DNA from: Rhodobacterales bacterium 32-67-9
GTDB lineage: Bacteria > Pseudomonadota > Alphaproteobacteria > Rhodobacterales > Rhodobacteraceae
Direction of reading: 5' to 3'
NCBI GenBank assembly: GCA_002280515.1
Contig: NCEA01000005.1
Coordinates: 41,047-105,046, forward strand
DNA: 64,000 bases
The translations under genes and the position numbers were made by a program. The notes beneath the pieces are model-generated. The model was not told the DNA's origin, did not search any database, and was given only the letters and a program-made list of their open reading frames with translations. Numbering within the stretch: the first letter of the stretch is position 1; each line of letters opens with the position of its first letter. Below are positions 1-7,360 of the stretch, in pieces.

Positions 1-205
1 TCAAAACCATCGCGCCAAGGACGGCCCCGACAAAGCCGGCCGCAAAGCCGGTGATCGCGAGAAGGATCCGCAGGACAAGCCCGCCCACCAGCGCGCCAAG
101 AATTCCGATGACGATCGTCGTGACCAGATCGGTTTGGAGATTCATCAGCCGCGTGGCGATGAACCCCGCCGCAGCGCCGATGATGATAAGGGCGAGAATC
201 GCCAT
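1..205 (-). CDS. GlsB/YeaQ/YmgE-family membrane protein (C-terminus outside window)
   Basis: ATG at 205 on the minus strand opens a frame that runs off the left edge of the window, so 68 codons are visible and no stop is seen. The product begins MAILALIIIGAAAG and is almost entirely small and hydrophobic, with a second glycine-rich segment (IGILGALVGGLVL) and a third near the edge. This alternation of Gly-rich membrane helices is typical of the transglycosylase-associated GlsB/YeaQ/YmgE family of about 80-90 residues, small inner-membrane proteins linked to stress responses but without a known reaction. A purine-rich GAGGAG stretch lies just upstream of the start. Family call from composition and pattern only. 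Confidence 0.7.
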   Translation of the reverse strand, partial: MAILALIIIGAAAGFIATRLMNLQTDLVTTIVIGILGALVGGLVLRILLAITGFAAGFVGAVLGAMVL

Positions 206-224
206 GACCGACTCCTCTTGATAA

Positions 225-242
225 GGCCCCAATATGGGGGCC
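225..242. terminator. short perfect hairpin downstream of fmt
   Basis: Inverted repeat GGCCCC / GGGGCC around AATATG, between the fmt stop (263, minus strand) and the next minus-strand start (205). No T-run follows, so it may be a weak terminator or a processing/stability hairpin. Confidence 0.35.
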
Positions 243-262
243 CGCGTCCGGTTTGGAAACGG

Positions 263-1159
263 TCAGCCGAGCCGGCCGGGCAAGACCAGCCCGCGCAGCA
301 CCTCGGCCGCCGGCATCGGACGCTTGCCCTCGCGCTGCGCCTCGGTGACCTCGACGGCACCCTCGCCGCAGGCGACCGTGAAGCCAGACAGCACCGCGCC
401 CGGCGCCCCCTCCCCCGGGGCAAGCCGCGACCGCAAAAGCTTCACCCGTTCGCCGCCGATCTCGACCCAGGCGCCGGGAAAGGGCGATAGCCCCCGGATG
501 AGGCGGTCGACCTCGCCCGCCGGCCGGGTCCAGTCGACCCGCGCCTCGGCCTTGTCGATCTTCGCGGCATAGGTCACGCCCGCCTCAGGCTGGGGCACCG
601 GCACCAGCACGTCGAGCCGCGCCAGTGCCTCGACGATCAGCCGCGCGCCCATGCCCGAAAGGCGGTCGTGAAGATCGGCCGTCGTCTCTTCCGCGCCGAT
701 ACCCGTCCCTTCGCTCAAGATGACCGGCCCGGTATCGAGCCCCGCCTCCATCCGCATGATCGAAACGCCGGTCTCTGCGTCGCCGGCCATGATCGCGCGG
801 TGGATCGGCGCCGCCCCGCGCCAGCGCGGCAGAAGCGAGGCGTGAATGTTGAGGCATCCTTTCGCCGGCGCGTCGAGAACCGCCTGCGGCAGGATCAGCC
901 CGTAGGCCACAACCACCGCGACATCGGCCTTCAGCGCCGCGAACTCCGCCTGCGCCTCGGGCGTCTTCAGGCCGACCGGGTGGCGGACCGGCAGGCCGAG
1001 CGCCTCGGCTTTCGCCTGCACCGGGCTCGGCCGGTCCTTCTTGCCGCGACCGGCGGGCCGCGGCGGCTGGCAGTAGACACAGACGACCTCATGCGCTGCC
1101 ACCACCGCCTCCAGCGCCGGCACGGAGAAGTCCGGCGTCCCCATGAAGATCACGCGCAT
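263..1159 (-). CDS. fmt: Methionyl-tRNA formyltransferase
   Basis: Transfers a formyl group from 10-formyl-tetrahydrofolate to Met-tRNAfMet in the cytoplasm. Product 298 aa, beginning [18 protein letters not shown], the classic Fmt N-terminus. The formyltransferase active-site signature [15 protein letters not shown] is present in the N-terminal Rossmann domain, and the C-terminal tRNA-binding domain is complete. The frame is open further upstream, but the ATG at 1159 is preceded by a GGGGCGAGGG ribosome site and matches the family start. It lies downstream of the two def-type genes on the same strand, the usual pairing because deformylase removes the formyl group Fmt adds. Confidence 0.97.
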   Translation of the reverse strand: MRVIFMGTPDFSVPALEAVVAAHEVVCVYCQPPRPAGRGKKDRPSPVQAKAEALGLPVRHPVGLKTPEAQAEFAALKADVAVVVAYGLILPQAVLDAPAKGCLNIHASLLPRWRGAAPIHRAIMAGDAETGVSIMRMEAGLDTGPVILSEGTGIGAEETTADLHDRLSGMGARLIVEALARLDVLVPVPQPEAGVTYAAKIDKAEARVDWTRPAGEVDRLIRGLSPFPGAWVEIGGERVKLLRSRLAPGEGAPGAVLSGFTVACGEGAVEVTEAQREGKRPMPAAEVLRGLVLPGRLG

Positions 1160-1259
1160 CCCTCGCCCCTTCTTCGTTGCCCCATTCACCTGCAGTGGTC
1201 GTCCAGTGATTCGCCATTGGGTCAAGAACCAACGGGCGACGGGGACACAAAATCCCCCG

Positions 1260-1763
1260 CTATCCGCGCTTCCTCAGTTTTTCGGCCTTCGCCGCCAGCA
1301 TCCTCCGGCGTACCGGCGACAGGTGGTCGATGAACATCCTGCCGTTCAGATGGTCGATCTGGTGCTGCACGCTCGTCGCCCAAAGCCCGACGAAGTCGCG
1401 TTCCTCGACCGCGCCCGTCTCGTTCAGGAACCGCACCGTCACCGCACGCGGCCGCTCGATCACTGCCGAGACGCCGGGCAGGTTCGGGCTCGCCTCCTCA
1501 TGCCGGCGCATCTGGATCGAGGCATGCAGAACCTCGGGGTTGGCCATCCGCACCGCCTGCCCGCGCCTGTCGGAACAGTCGACGACGGCCAGCCGCAGCA
1601 TGATGCCGATCTGCGGCGCCGCCAGCCCGTAGCCCGGCATCGCGTCCATCGTCTCGACCATGTCGTCCCAGATCATGCGCACCGTCTCGTTGACCTCGGC
1701 CACCGGCGCGGCCGCCGTCCTCAGGCGCTTGTCGGGCCAGGGAACGAACGGGCGGACGGTCAC
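1260..1763 (-). CDS. Peptide deformylase-like protein lacking catalytic residues
   Basis: 167 aa, full-length PDF fold by alignment with the upstream def product, but two of three catalytic motifs are altered. Motif 1 is intact (GYGLAAPQ, residues 44-51). Motif 2, EGCLS in active enzymes, reads EASPN (90-94), so the metal-binding Cys is Ser92. Motif 3, HEIDH, reads HQIDH (134-138), so the catalytic Glu is Gln135. It therefore should not deformylate by the known mechanism. Start is GTG at 1763, overlapping the TGA of def as GTGA, which implies translational coupling. PDF-like paralogues without these residues are, as I recall, annotated in other Rhodobacteraceae; their role is not established. 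It might bind nascent chains or regulate the active enzyme (inference). Confidence 0.9.
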   Translation of the reverse strand: MTVRPFVPWPDKRLRTAAAPVAEVNETVRMIWDDMVETMDAMPGYGLAAPQIGIMLRLAVVDCSDRRGQAVRMANPEVLHASIQMRRHEEASPNLPGVSAVIERPRAVTVRFLNETGAVEERDFVGLWATSVQHQIDHLNGRMFIDHLSPVRRRMLAAKAEKLRKRG

Positions 1764-2281
1764 AGACGCGCCCGCTCGCGCTTCAGCTTGGTCATCCTGC
1801 GGGTGATGAGCTGGCGTTTGAGCGGCGTCAGGTAATCGATGAAAAGCTTGCCGTTCAGGTGGTCGATCTCGTGCTGGACGCAGGTCGCCCAGAGGCCGGT
1901 GAAATGTTCTTCCCGGGCGGCGCCCTCGAGGTCCATCCAGCGCACCTTGACCTCGGCCGGACGCGTCACCTCGGCATATTGCTCGGGGATCGAGAGGCAG
2001 CCTTCCTCGTAGACATTCGTCGCCGCAGACGACCAGGTCACCTCGGGATTGAGCAGCACCATCGGCCGCGGCGACGCCTCGGGGTCCTTGACGCAATCCA
2101 TCACCAGAATGCGTGACATCAGCCCGACCTGCGGCCCGGCAAGCCCGATGCCGGGCGCATCGTACATGGTCTCGAGCATGTCGTCGGCCGCCGCGCGCAA
2201 CTCGTCCGTAACCTCGGTCACGGGATCGCAGCGCTTCTTCAGGCGCGGGTCGGGATGGATCAGGATCGGGCGTATCGTCAT
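1760..2281 (-). CDS. def: Peptide deformylase
   Basis: Removes the N-formyl group from nascent proteins at the ribosome exit. 173 aa. All three motifs are present: GIGLAGPQ (44-51, Gly in place of the second Ala), EGCLS (93-97, metal-ligand Cys95) and HEIDH (137-141, catalytic Glu138 between the two His ligands). ATG at 2281 gives MTIRPILIHPDPRL, the typical N-terminus. The open frame extends far upstream, but that part is antisense to the divergent aminotransferase-like gene and is not coding. Probably first gene of a def / PDF-like / fmt operon. Confidence 0.96.
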   Translation of the reverse strand: MTIRPILIHPDPRLKKRCDPVTEVTDELRAAADDMLETMYDAPGIGLAGPQVGLMSRILVMDCVKDPEASPRPMVLLNPEVTWSSAATNVYEEGCLSIPEQYAEVTRPAEVKVRWMDLEGAAREEHFTGLWATCVQHEIDHLNGKLFIDYLTPLKRQLITRRMTKLKRERARL

Positions 2282-2428
2282 GATCCGGGATTTAGGCGAA
2301 CGCGGGCAGGCTTGCAATGGCCGCGCGGGCTCCGCGAACGGTGCGGCTTGATGCGCCCCGACCCCTCTCCGCAATCCGCTTGCACAGGACGGCCGGGCAG
2401 ATAAGTTCAGCCGCAAAAGGGAGTCGCC

Positions 2429-3601
2429 ATGAGCTTCGACGACATCATCGACCGCATCGGAACCCATTCGAGCAAATGGGACCTGATGGAACCCCGGTTC
2501 GGCGTTCCGGCCAGCGACGGCCTTGCCATGTGGACGGCCGATTCGGATTACCCGACCGCAGACTGCGTCCGCGACGTCGTGCGCGCGGCCGCCGATCTCG
2601 GGATATTCGGGTATTTCGGGGATTACGGCGACTTCCACGAGGCCATCGGCTGGTGGATGCGGGAACGCCACGACTGGACGATCGAGCCCGACTGGATCCT
2701 CACGACGCATGGCCTCGGAAACGCCGTGGCCCTTTGCATCGACACCTGGAGCAAGCCGGGCGACAGCGTCGTGATCTTCCCGCCCGTCTACCACGAGTTC
2801 GCCGGAAAGATCGAAAGGGCGGGACGCAAGGTCACCGAATGTCCGCTCAGCCGGGTGGGTGACCGCTACATGCTTGATCTCGACGCCGCTCAAGCCCGCC
2901 TGACCGGGACCGAGCGGCTCTTGATCTGGTGTTCGCCGCAAAACCCCTCGGGCCGCATCTGGACCCCGGAGGAGCAGCGCGCCGTGGCGGACTTCGCGCT
3001 GCGCAACAACCTCATCCTCGTCTCGGACGAGGTGCACCACGATCTCGTCTATGCCGGCGAGACATTCGTGCCGATGGATGTCGCTGCCCCGGCGGCGCGC
3101 CATGCCCTCGTCACGCTGACCGCCGCCTCCAAGACCTTCAACATCGCCGGCCAGCGGACCGGGAACATGATCATCGCCGATGCGACACTGCGTGCCGCCA
3201 TGACGACCCGGCTCCATGCGCTCGACCTGGCGCCGAACGGGCTCGGGGTGAAGATGGTCACCGCAGCCTATTCGCCCGAGGGCGCCGCCTGGGTCGATGC
3301 CCAGATCGCGCATCTCGACGCGAACCGCCGGCTCTTCGACGCGGGTGTGAACGCCATTCCCGGCGTCCGGTCGCTGCCCCTGCAGTCCACCTACCTCGCC
3401 TGGGTCGATTTCTCCGGCACCGGCATGGCGTACGAGGAGTTCGATGCTCGGGTGCGGAAGACGGCCAGGATCGCCGCAAGCCCCGGCCCCGGCTTCGGCA
3501 CTGGCGGGGAAAACTTCCTGCGCTTCAACCTCGCCACCCAGCGGGCGCGTGTCACCGAGGCGGTCGAACGCCTGCAGAAGGCCTTTGCCGACCTGCAATG
3601 A
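2429..3601 (+). CDS. PatB/MalY-type PLP-dependent C-S lyase (aminotransferase fold)
   Basis: 390 aa, fold-type I PLP enzyme. The PLP lysine is in TAASKTFNIAG (Lys235), the SDEVHHDL segment (199-206) supplies the cofactor-binding Asp, and WCSPQNPSGR (167-176) is the conserved Asn-Pro-x-Gly loop. The N-terminus (GTHSSKWDLM) and the SKTFNIAG motif place it in the PatB/MalY group, which cleaves cystathionine or cysteine conjugates to thiol, pyruvate and ammonia. ATG at 2429 follows an AAAAGGGAG ribosome site. Transcribed divergently from def. Substrate cannot be told from sequence; it may be a cystathionine beta-lyase or a cysteine-S-conjugate lyase. Confidence 0.88.
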   Translation: MSFDDIIDRIGTHSSKWDLMEPRFGVPASDGLAMWTADSDYPTADCVRDVVRAAADLGIFGYFGDYGDFHEAIGWWMRERHDWTIEPDWILTTHGLGNAVALCIDTWSKPGDSVVIFPPVYHEFAGKIERAGRKVTECPLSRVGDRYMLDLDAAQARLTGTERLLIWCSPQNPSGRIWTPEEQRAVADFALRNNLILVSDEVHHDLVYAGETFVPMDVAAPAARHALVTLTAASKTFNIAGQRTGNMIIADATLRAAMTTRLHALDLAPNGLGVKMVTAAYSPEGAAWVDAQIAHLDANRRLFDAGVNAIPGVRSLPLQSTYLAWVDFSGTGMAYEEFDARVRKTARIAASPGPGFGTGGENFLRFNLATQRARVTEAVERLQKAFADLQ

Positions 3602-3609
3602 ACGGCCCG

Positions 3610-3625
3610 GGCACCGAAAGGTGCC
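3610..3625. terminator. GAAA-tetraloop hairpin between convergent genes
   Basis: GGCACC-GAAA-GGTGCC, perfect 6-bp stem, 9 bases after the patB-like stop and before the convergent gene ending at 3694. A pyrimidine-rich stretch (CCTTCATCTT) follows on the plus strand. Confidence 0.5.
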
Positions 3626-3693
3626 GCCGCCCTTCATCTTGCCGGAAATATCCCCGCCGGAGGCATCCGCCGCGCAGGTCCGAGACCGGCCGG

Positions 3694-4044
3694 TCAGTCG
3701 CGCGGCAGATAGGCCACCGGCGCGTTCTCGTCGCGGACATAGTCGAGCGGCACCTTGTCATGCGCCACGGTGGACCGCTTCATCGTGCAGATGAGCTCCC
3801 CGGCCTCGACGCCCGAGGCGACGATCAGCGAAGTGTAGACATGCCGCGCCCCGTCATAGATATCGACAAGCCCGCGCAGGTGCTGCACCTGATCGGCGTC
3901 AAGCGCGAAGCCCGTCTCCCAGAATCGCAGGATCGGATAGACCTCGTCACCGGCCAGAACCCGCAACCGCGAGCGCCGGCGCAGATCGCGTTTGCGCGCC
4001 TCTTCCAGTCCCGCGCGCACCTCTTTCGGCAGATAATCAGACAT
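3694..4044 (-). CDS. Conserved hypothetical protein
   Basis: 116 aa, begins MSDYLPKEVRAGLEEARKR and ends in APVAYLPRD. ATG at 4044 is preceded by GGGGGAAGG at good spacing; the upstream in-frame extension lacks such a site. The N-terminal third is rich in Arg/Lys/Glu and probably helical, the rest looks mixed alpha/beta. No signal peptide or membrane segment. I do not recognise a named family; it looks like a short protein conserved in Rhodobacteraceae. The divergent-looking neighbour on the same strand upstream is a receiver-domain protein, with no evident functional link. Confidence 0.75.
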   Translation of the reverse strand: MSDYLPKEVRAGLEEARKRDLRRRSRLRVLAGDEVYPILRFWETGFALDADQVQHLRGLVDIYDGARHVYTSLIVASGVEAGELICTMKRSTVAHDKVPLDYVRDENAPVAYLPRD

Positions 4045-4185
4045 CGCACACCTTCCCCCGACGTCGAAGCATGAGCCGATCGTGGTGAAAATCAAGGTAA
4101 CCTTCTGGATTACAACGCCTCTGTCGCCAATCCGTTCCCCGAAAGCCACGCTATGCGCGACAACGCAACAATAGCGCCGGTACGG

Positions 4186-4548
4186 TCACTCCGTCGTGCC
4201 GTAATGCTCCACGACCGCAGCAAGGTCTTCAGGCGGCATCCGCGACGGCAGGAAGGCACAGGCATTGGGGATGTGCTGGAAGATCGACCCATCCGAGAAG
4301 AAGGTCGTGTTGGTGACGAAGATGACTTTCGCCCGCGGATGCCGGTAGCTCGCATAATCGGCCACCGCGATGGCGCTTCCTTCGCCGAGGATGAGGTCGA
4401 GCACGATAACCTCCACCGCCTCGCTCTCAAGATAGGCCACCGCGTCATCCTGACCCACAACAAGATGCACGCGCGCCGAAAACCTCTCGAGGTGACGTTT
4501 CCACAGCCAGCCGAGGTTCGGGTCACTTTCAACGATGAGAACACGCAT
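4186..4548 (-). CDS. Stand-alone response-regulator receiver domain, atypical
   Basis: 120 aa, a single receiver domain with no output domain, beginning MRVLIVESDPNLG. The phospho-acceptor is probably Asp51 (VIVLDLILGEG). The usual acidic pair at the N-terminus is reduced to the ESD at 7-9, and the conserved Lys near residue 102 is missing: the segment reads CAFLPSRM instead of the usual KP motif. It may therefore be phosphorylated poorly, or act by protein contact alone. GGGGG precedes the ATG at 4548. No histidine kinase gene lies nearby, so its partner must be elsewhere. Confidence 0.85.
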   Translation of the reverse strand: MRVLIVESDPNLGWLWKRHLERFSARVHLVVGQDDAVAYLESEAVEVIVLDLILGEGSAIAVADYASYRHPRAKVIFVTNTTFFSDGSIFQHIPNACAFLPSRMPPEDLAAVVEHYGTTE

Positions 4549-4721
4549 GGTAACCCCCGGAAACCGCCAGAGCAGTACGGTTCTGCCCTTCTTGTTGTTT
4601 TGTTAGAGAATCGTCAACAATGCTTAAGCAATTGTTAATGCCTGCCCCGCCGGGCAGGAATTCGCCCGTTGTTCCGGCCGATGACCGGCCGGAGGTGGCG
4701 GACGCAAGATCGGAGACCGAC

Positions 4722-5888
4722 ATGAGACGCCTGATTGCCCTCCTCGCCCTCTGCCTTGCCCCGGGGGCAGCACTTGCCTCCTGCGGCGGCGGCTTTGGCG
4801 ATTTCGTCGCCGGGCTGAAGGCCGAGGCGCGCGCCGCGGGGCATCCCGCGGATCGGGTGGAAGCCTTCTTCGCCGGTGTACGACAGGACGAAAGCGTGCT
4901 CCGGGCCGACCGGGCGCAGGGGGTCTTCCGCAAGAGCTTCATCGACTTCTCGCGCGCCGTCATCAGCGCGAACCGGATGCAGAACGGCCAGCGCAACGCG
5001 AAGGAATACGCCGGCACCTTCCGGAGGATCACCCGGGACTACGGTGTGTCACCGGGCGTTCTCCTTGCCTTCTGGGCGCTGGAGACCGACTACGGCGCGG
5101 TCCAGGGCGATTTCAACACGCTGAACGCGCTGGTGACGCTCGCGCACGATTGCCGGCGGCCCGAACTGTTTCGGCCGCAGGTCTTTGCCGCGCTCGAACT
5201 TTACCAGCGCGGGGATTTCGATCCGGCACGTACCAAGGGTGCCTGGGCGGGCGAGATCGGCATGGTCCAGATGCTGCCCGACGACATCCTCAGGAACGGC
5301 GTCGACGGCGATGGCGACGGCCATGTCGCGCTCAAGACCTCGCCGCCCGATGCGCTGATGTCGGGGGCGAAGATGCTGAAAGGGCTCGGCTGGCGGGCCG
5401 GCGAACCCTGGTTGCAGGAGGTCGTGGTGCCGGAGGGGCTCGACTGGTCGAAGACCGGGCTCAACCACGAAATGCCGGTCTCGGACTGGGCACGGATGGG
5501 GGTGAAGGGGCGGTCGGCTCCGCTCGCCTCGGGCTTGCGCGGCTCGATCCTCCTGCCGATGGGCCGCAAGGGGCCGGCCTTCCTCGCCTACCCGAATTTC
5601 CGCGTCTATTTCGAATGGAACAAGAGCTTCGTCTACGTCACCACTGCGGCCTATTTCGCGACCCGCCTCGAAGGAGCGCCGGTTTACGATCCCGGCAATC
5701 CCGAGCCCGGGCTGTCGGATGGCGACATGAAGAACCTGCAAAAGAAGCTCGCCGCGCGCGGGTACGATGTCGGCGCGATCGACGGCATTCTTGGCGAAAA
5801 GACCCGCGAGGCGGTTCAGAAGGAACAGGCCCGTCTGGGCCTGCCGGCGGATGCCTGGCCGACGCGGGCGCTCCTCGGCAAGCTCTGA
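4722..5888 (+). CDS. Lytic murein transglycosylase, MltB/SLT2 type, with peptidoglycan-binding domain
   Basis: 388 aa. ATG at 4722 gives MRRLIALLALCLAPGAALASC: a secretory signal with a possible lipobox (LASC, 18-21), so it may be an outer-membrane lipoprotein, although cleavage by signal peptidase I is also possible. The catalytic Glu is most likely Glu121 in AFWALETDYGAVQG, the MltB-type active-site motif. A C-terminal peptidoglycan-binding domain follows (about 325-388; LQKKLAARGYDVGAIDG, GEKTREAV). The enzyme cleaves the MurNAc-GlcNAc bond, making 1,6-anhydro ends in the periplasm. The frame is open to 4620, but that stretch lacks a signal peptide. Confidence 0.93.
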   Translation: MRRLIALLALCLAPGAALASCGGGFGDFVAGLKAEARAAGHPADRVEAFFAGVRQDESVLRADRAQGVFRKSFIDFSRAVISANRMQNGQRNAKEYAGTFRRITRDYGVSPGVLLAFWALETDYGAVQGDFNTLNALVTLAHDCRRPELFRPQVFAALELYQRGDFDPARTKGAWAGEIGMVQMLPDDILRNGVDGDGDGHVALKTSPPDALMSGAKMLKGLGWRAGEPWLQEVVVPEGLDWSKTGLNHEMPVSDWARMGVKGRSAPLASGLRGSILLPMGRKGPAFLAYPNFRVYFEWNKSFVYVTTAAYFATRLEGAPVYDPGNPEPGLSDGDMKNLQKKLAARGYDVGAIDGILGEKTREAVQKEQARLGLPADAWPTRALLGKL

Positions 5889-5896
5889 GCGGCTGG

Positions 5897-5938
5897 GGGG
5901 GCTTCGGCCCCCGGGGACGGGCCCGCAGCAGTCCCCGG
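5897..5938. terminator. Two successive hairpins between convergent genes
   Basis: First hairpin GGGGGC-TTCG-GCCCCC (5897-5912) has a C(UUCG)G tetraloop. Second is the perfect 8-bp repeat CCGGGGAC / GTCCCCGG (5911-5918 and 5931-5938). They overlap by two bases, so the two structures are mutually exclusive at the join. Position between two convergent stops suits a bidirectional terminator. Confidence 0.6.
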
Positions 5939-5958
5939 GAAGCACACGGGGGCCCCGC

Positions 5959-6177
5959 CTAGGCGCCGGCCTGTAGCGACCGGACCGCCTCGGCCGTCAT
6001 CGCCTGACCGCCGATCCCCCATTCGCCGCTGGCGACTTCGAGCACGCGGACCCAGGTCACGCCGCGCATCTTCTCGCCTTCGATCCCGACCATCGTGTCG
6101 GTGACTTTTTCGATCATTTCCTTCTTCTGGTCCGCGTCGAAAACGCCCTTGATCAGATGAATATCCACGAGAGGCAT
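5959..6177 (-). CDS. 4-oxalocrotonate tautomerase-family protein
   Basis: 72 aa, begins MPLVDIHLIKGVF; removal of Met exposes the N-terminal Pro that is the catalytic base in this superfamily. Length and the pattern of a beta strand, helix (DADQKKEMIEKVTDTM) and a second strand (GVTWVRVLEV) fit the small tautomerase subunit, which acts as an oligomer. The gene is divergent from an HxlR-type regulator, and a cluster of CTGAAC half-sites lies between them, so it is probably the regulator's target. The physiological substrate is unknown; members isomerise enol/keto acids or handle related electrophiles. Confidence 0.9.
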   Translation of the reverse strand: MPLVDIHLIKGVFDADQKKEMIEKVTDTMVGIEGEKMRGVTWVRVLEVASGEWGIGGQAMTAEAVRSLQAGA

Positions 6178-6257
6178 AACTTTTCCTTCCAGTTCCGTTC
6201 GCGCCGGGCCAGTCCCGTTCGCTGAAGGGACAATGCCTGCGGCCTGCCTTTCCGGGC

Positions 6258-6299
6258 CAGTTCAGGAACTGAACCGACCCCAGTATAGATTCTGAACTG
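6258..6299. promoter_or_regulatory. Candidate HxlR operator: three CTGAAC half-sites
   Basis: CAGTTCAG (6258-6265), GAACTGAAC (6266-6274) and CTGAACTG (6292-6299) form nested inverted repeats between the divergent tautomerase and HxlR genes. A TATAGAT -10-like element sits between the outer arms (6284-6290). Layout suggests autoregulation and control of the tautomerase. Confidence 0.55.
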
Positions 6300-6354
6300 G
6301 ATCGGATTCCGCCCGCGCGCCTATGCTTGTCCGACCACAATGGAGGAAGATGTC

Positions 6355-7053
6355 ATGGCCGAAGGAAGCTACAAACAGTTCTGCCCGGTGGCGATGGCGG
6401 CCGAGATACTGTGTTCGCGCTGGACGCTGGTGGTTCTGCGTGAACTCGTCGTCGGCTCGACCCGGTTCAACGACCTGCGCCGCGGCGTGCCGCGCATGTC
6501 GCCGGCGCTGCTCTCGAAACGGCTCAAGGACCTGGAGACTGCCGGGGTTATCGAGAAGGTGGCCATGGCGGACGACCCGGAGATCTCGGAATACCGGCTG
6601 ACGAAATGCGGCCGCGACCTCAAGGCCGTGGTGGAGGCCGTCGGAATCTGGGGCCAGCGCTGGGTCGGCACCAAGCTCTCGGTCGACCATCTCGATGTCG
6701 GGTTGCTGATGTGGGACATGCGGCGCCACCTGAACCCCGAGCCGATGCCGAAGCGGAAATCGACGATCCAGATCACCTATACTGATCTGGAGCCTGTGCG
6801 GAGGAAGTGGTGGCTGGTGGTCGAACCCGGCGCGGAGGTGGACCTCTGCTCGGTCGATCCGGGGTTCGACGTCGACCTCTTCATATCGGTCGATCTCAGA
6901 ACGATGACGGAAGCCTGGATGGGGCACCGGCTGACCCGCGCGGCGGTCAGCGACGGACTCATGACGCTGATCGGCAGCCGGGAGCTGGAAACCAAGATGC
7001 CGCAATGGCTGGGGCTCAGTCCGTTCGCGAAGTTTCCGCGCGCTGTGGCCTGA
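6355..7053 (+). CDS. HxlR-family transcriptional regulator
   Basis: 232 aa. The N-terminal 110 residues hold the winged helix typical of HxlR/MarR-like regulators: FCPVAMAAEILCSRWTLVVL, then RFNDLRRGVPRMSPALLS and LSKRLKDLETAGVI. HxlR proteins often sense electrophiles or redox through the conserved Cys near the N-terminus, here in FCPV. The C-terminal half (about 120 aa) is an extension of the SCP2-like type seen in longer members. ATG at 6355 is preceded by GGAGGAAG; an ATG at 6340 lies within that ribosome site and is less likely. Divergent from the tautomerase gene, which it probably controls. Confidence 0.9.
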   Translation: MAEGSYKQFCPVAMAAEILCSRWTLVVLRELVVGSTRFNDLRRGVPRMSPALLSKRLKDLETAGVIEKVAMADDPEISEYRLTKCGRDLKAVVEAVGIWGQRWVGTKLSVDHLDVGLLMWDMRRHLNPEPMPKRKSTIQITYTDLEPVRRKWWLVVEPGAEVDLCSVDPGFDVDLFISVDLRTMTEAWMGHRLTRAAVSDGLMTLIGSRELETKMPQWLGLSPFAKFPRAVA

Positions 7054-7070
7054 GCGCCCTTTTGCCCAGT

Positions 7071-7118
7071 CCGGGGCGGAGAAGGTCTCCCCCCGATCCT
7101 TGGGGCACCGCCCCGCCT
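7071..7118 (+). terminator. Compound hairpin after the HxlR gene; one copy of a dispersed repeat
   Basis: CGGGGCGG and CCGCCCCG are perfect arms around an inner CCCC / GGGG pair with loop GATCCTT. A very similar 44-base sequence occurs at 46343-46386, also just after a plus-strand gene end that faces a minus-strand gene end. Confidence 0.5.
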
Positions 7119-7121
7119 TGA

Positions 7122-7250
7122 TCAGCAGGTCGCGAAAAGATCGGCAATCAGACCGGCCTTGCAGGTCTTCGCCACCTGGGCATGGCCGGGTTCAATACCT
7201 GCGAAGGCAAGGAGGAGGAACAGGGTGGCGATGGAAAGAATTTCACGCAT
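7122..7250 (-). CDS. Small secreted or membrane-anchored protein
   Basis: 42 aa, missed by length cut-offs. ATG at 7250 gives MREILSIATLFLLLAFAG, a clear signal sequence, followed by a possible cleavage site after GHA and a short tail containing two Cys (KTCKAG and the final ATC). AGGTG lies upstream of the start. I recognise no family. The signal peptide and two cysteines make it more credible than a random frame, but expression is unproven. Confidence 0.5.
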   Translation of the reverse strand: MREILSIATLFLLLAFAGIEPGHAQVAKTCKAGLIADLFATC

Positions 7251-7261
7251 GACGGGCACCT

Positions 7262-7281
7262 GAGAGGTTTGTTCACCTCTC
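7262..7281. terminator. Hairpin downstream of smc
   Basis: GAGAGGT / ACCTCTC, perfect 7-bp arms with a 6-base loop, 80 bases after the smc stop on the minus strand. No T-run, so the role as terminator is uncertain; it also lies in the leader of the small gene at 7250. Confidence 0.35.
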
Positions 7282-7360
7282 GTTCTAGTCATTTACCATT
7301 AATGCGAGGTTAGCGCGTCGCGCGGCGCAAACGGCCGCCACATCCGGCCCGTCCGCGAGG

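Noticed and set aside
1760-3637. 625-aa frame ending in def
   Set aside because: Only the last 173 residues are deformylase; the rest is antisense to the PLP lyase gene.
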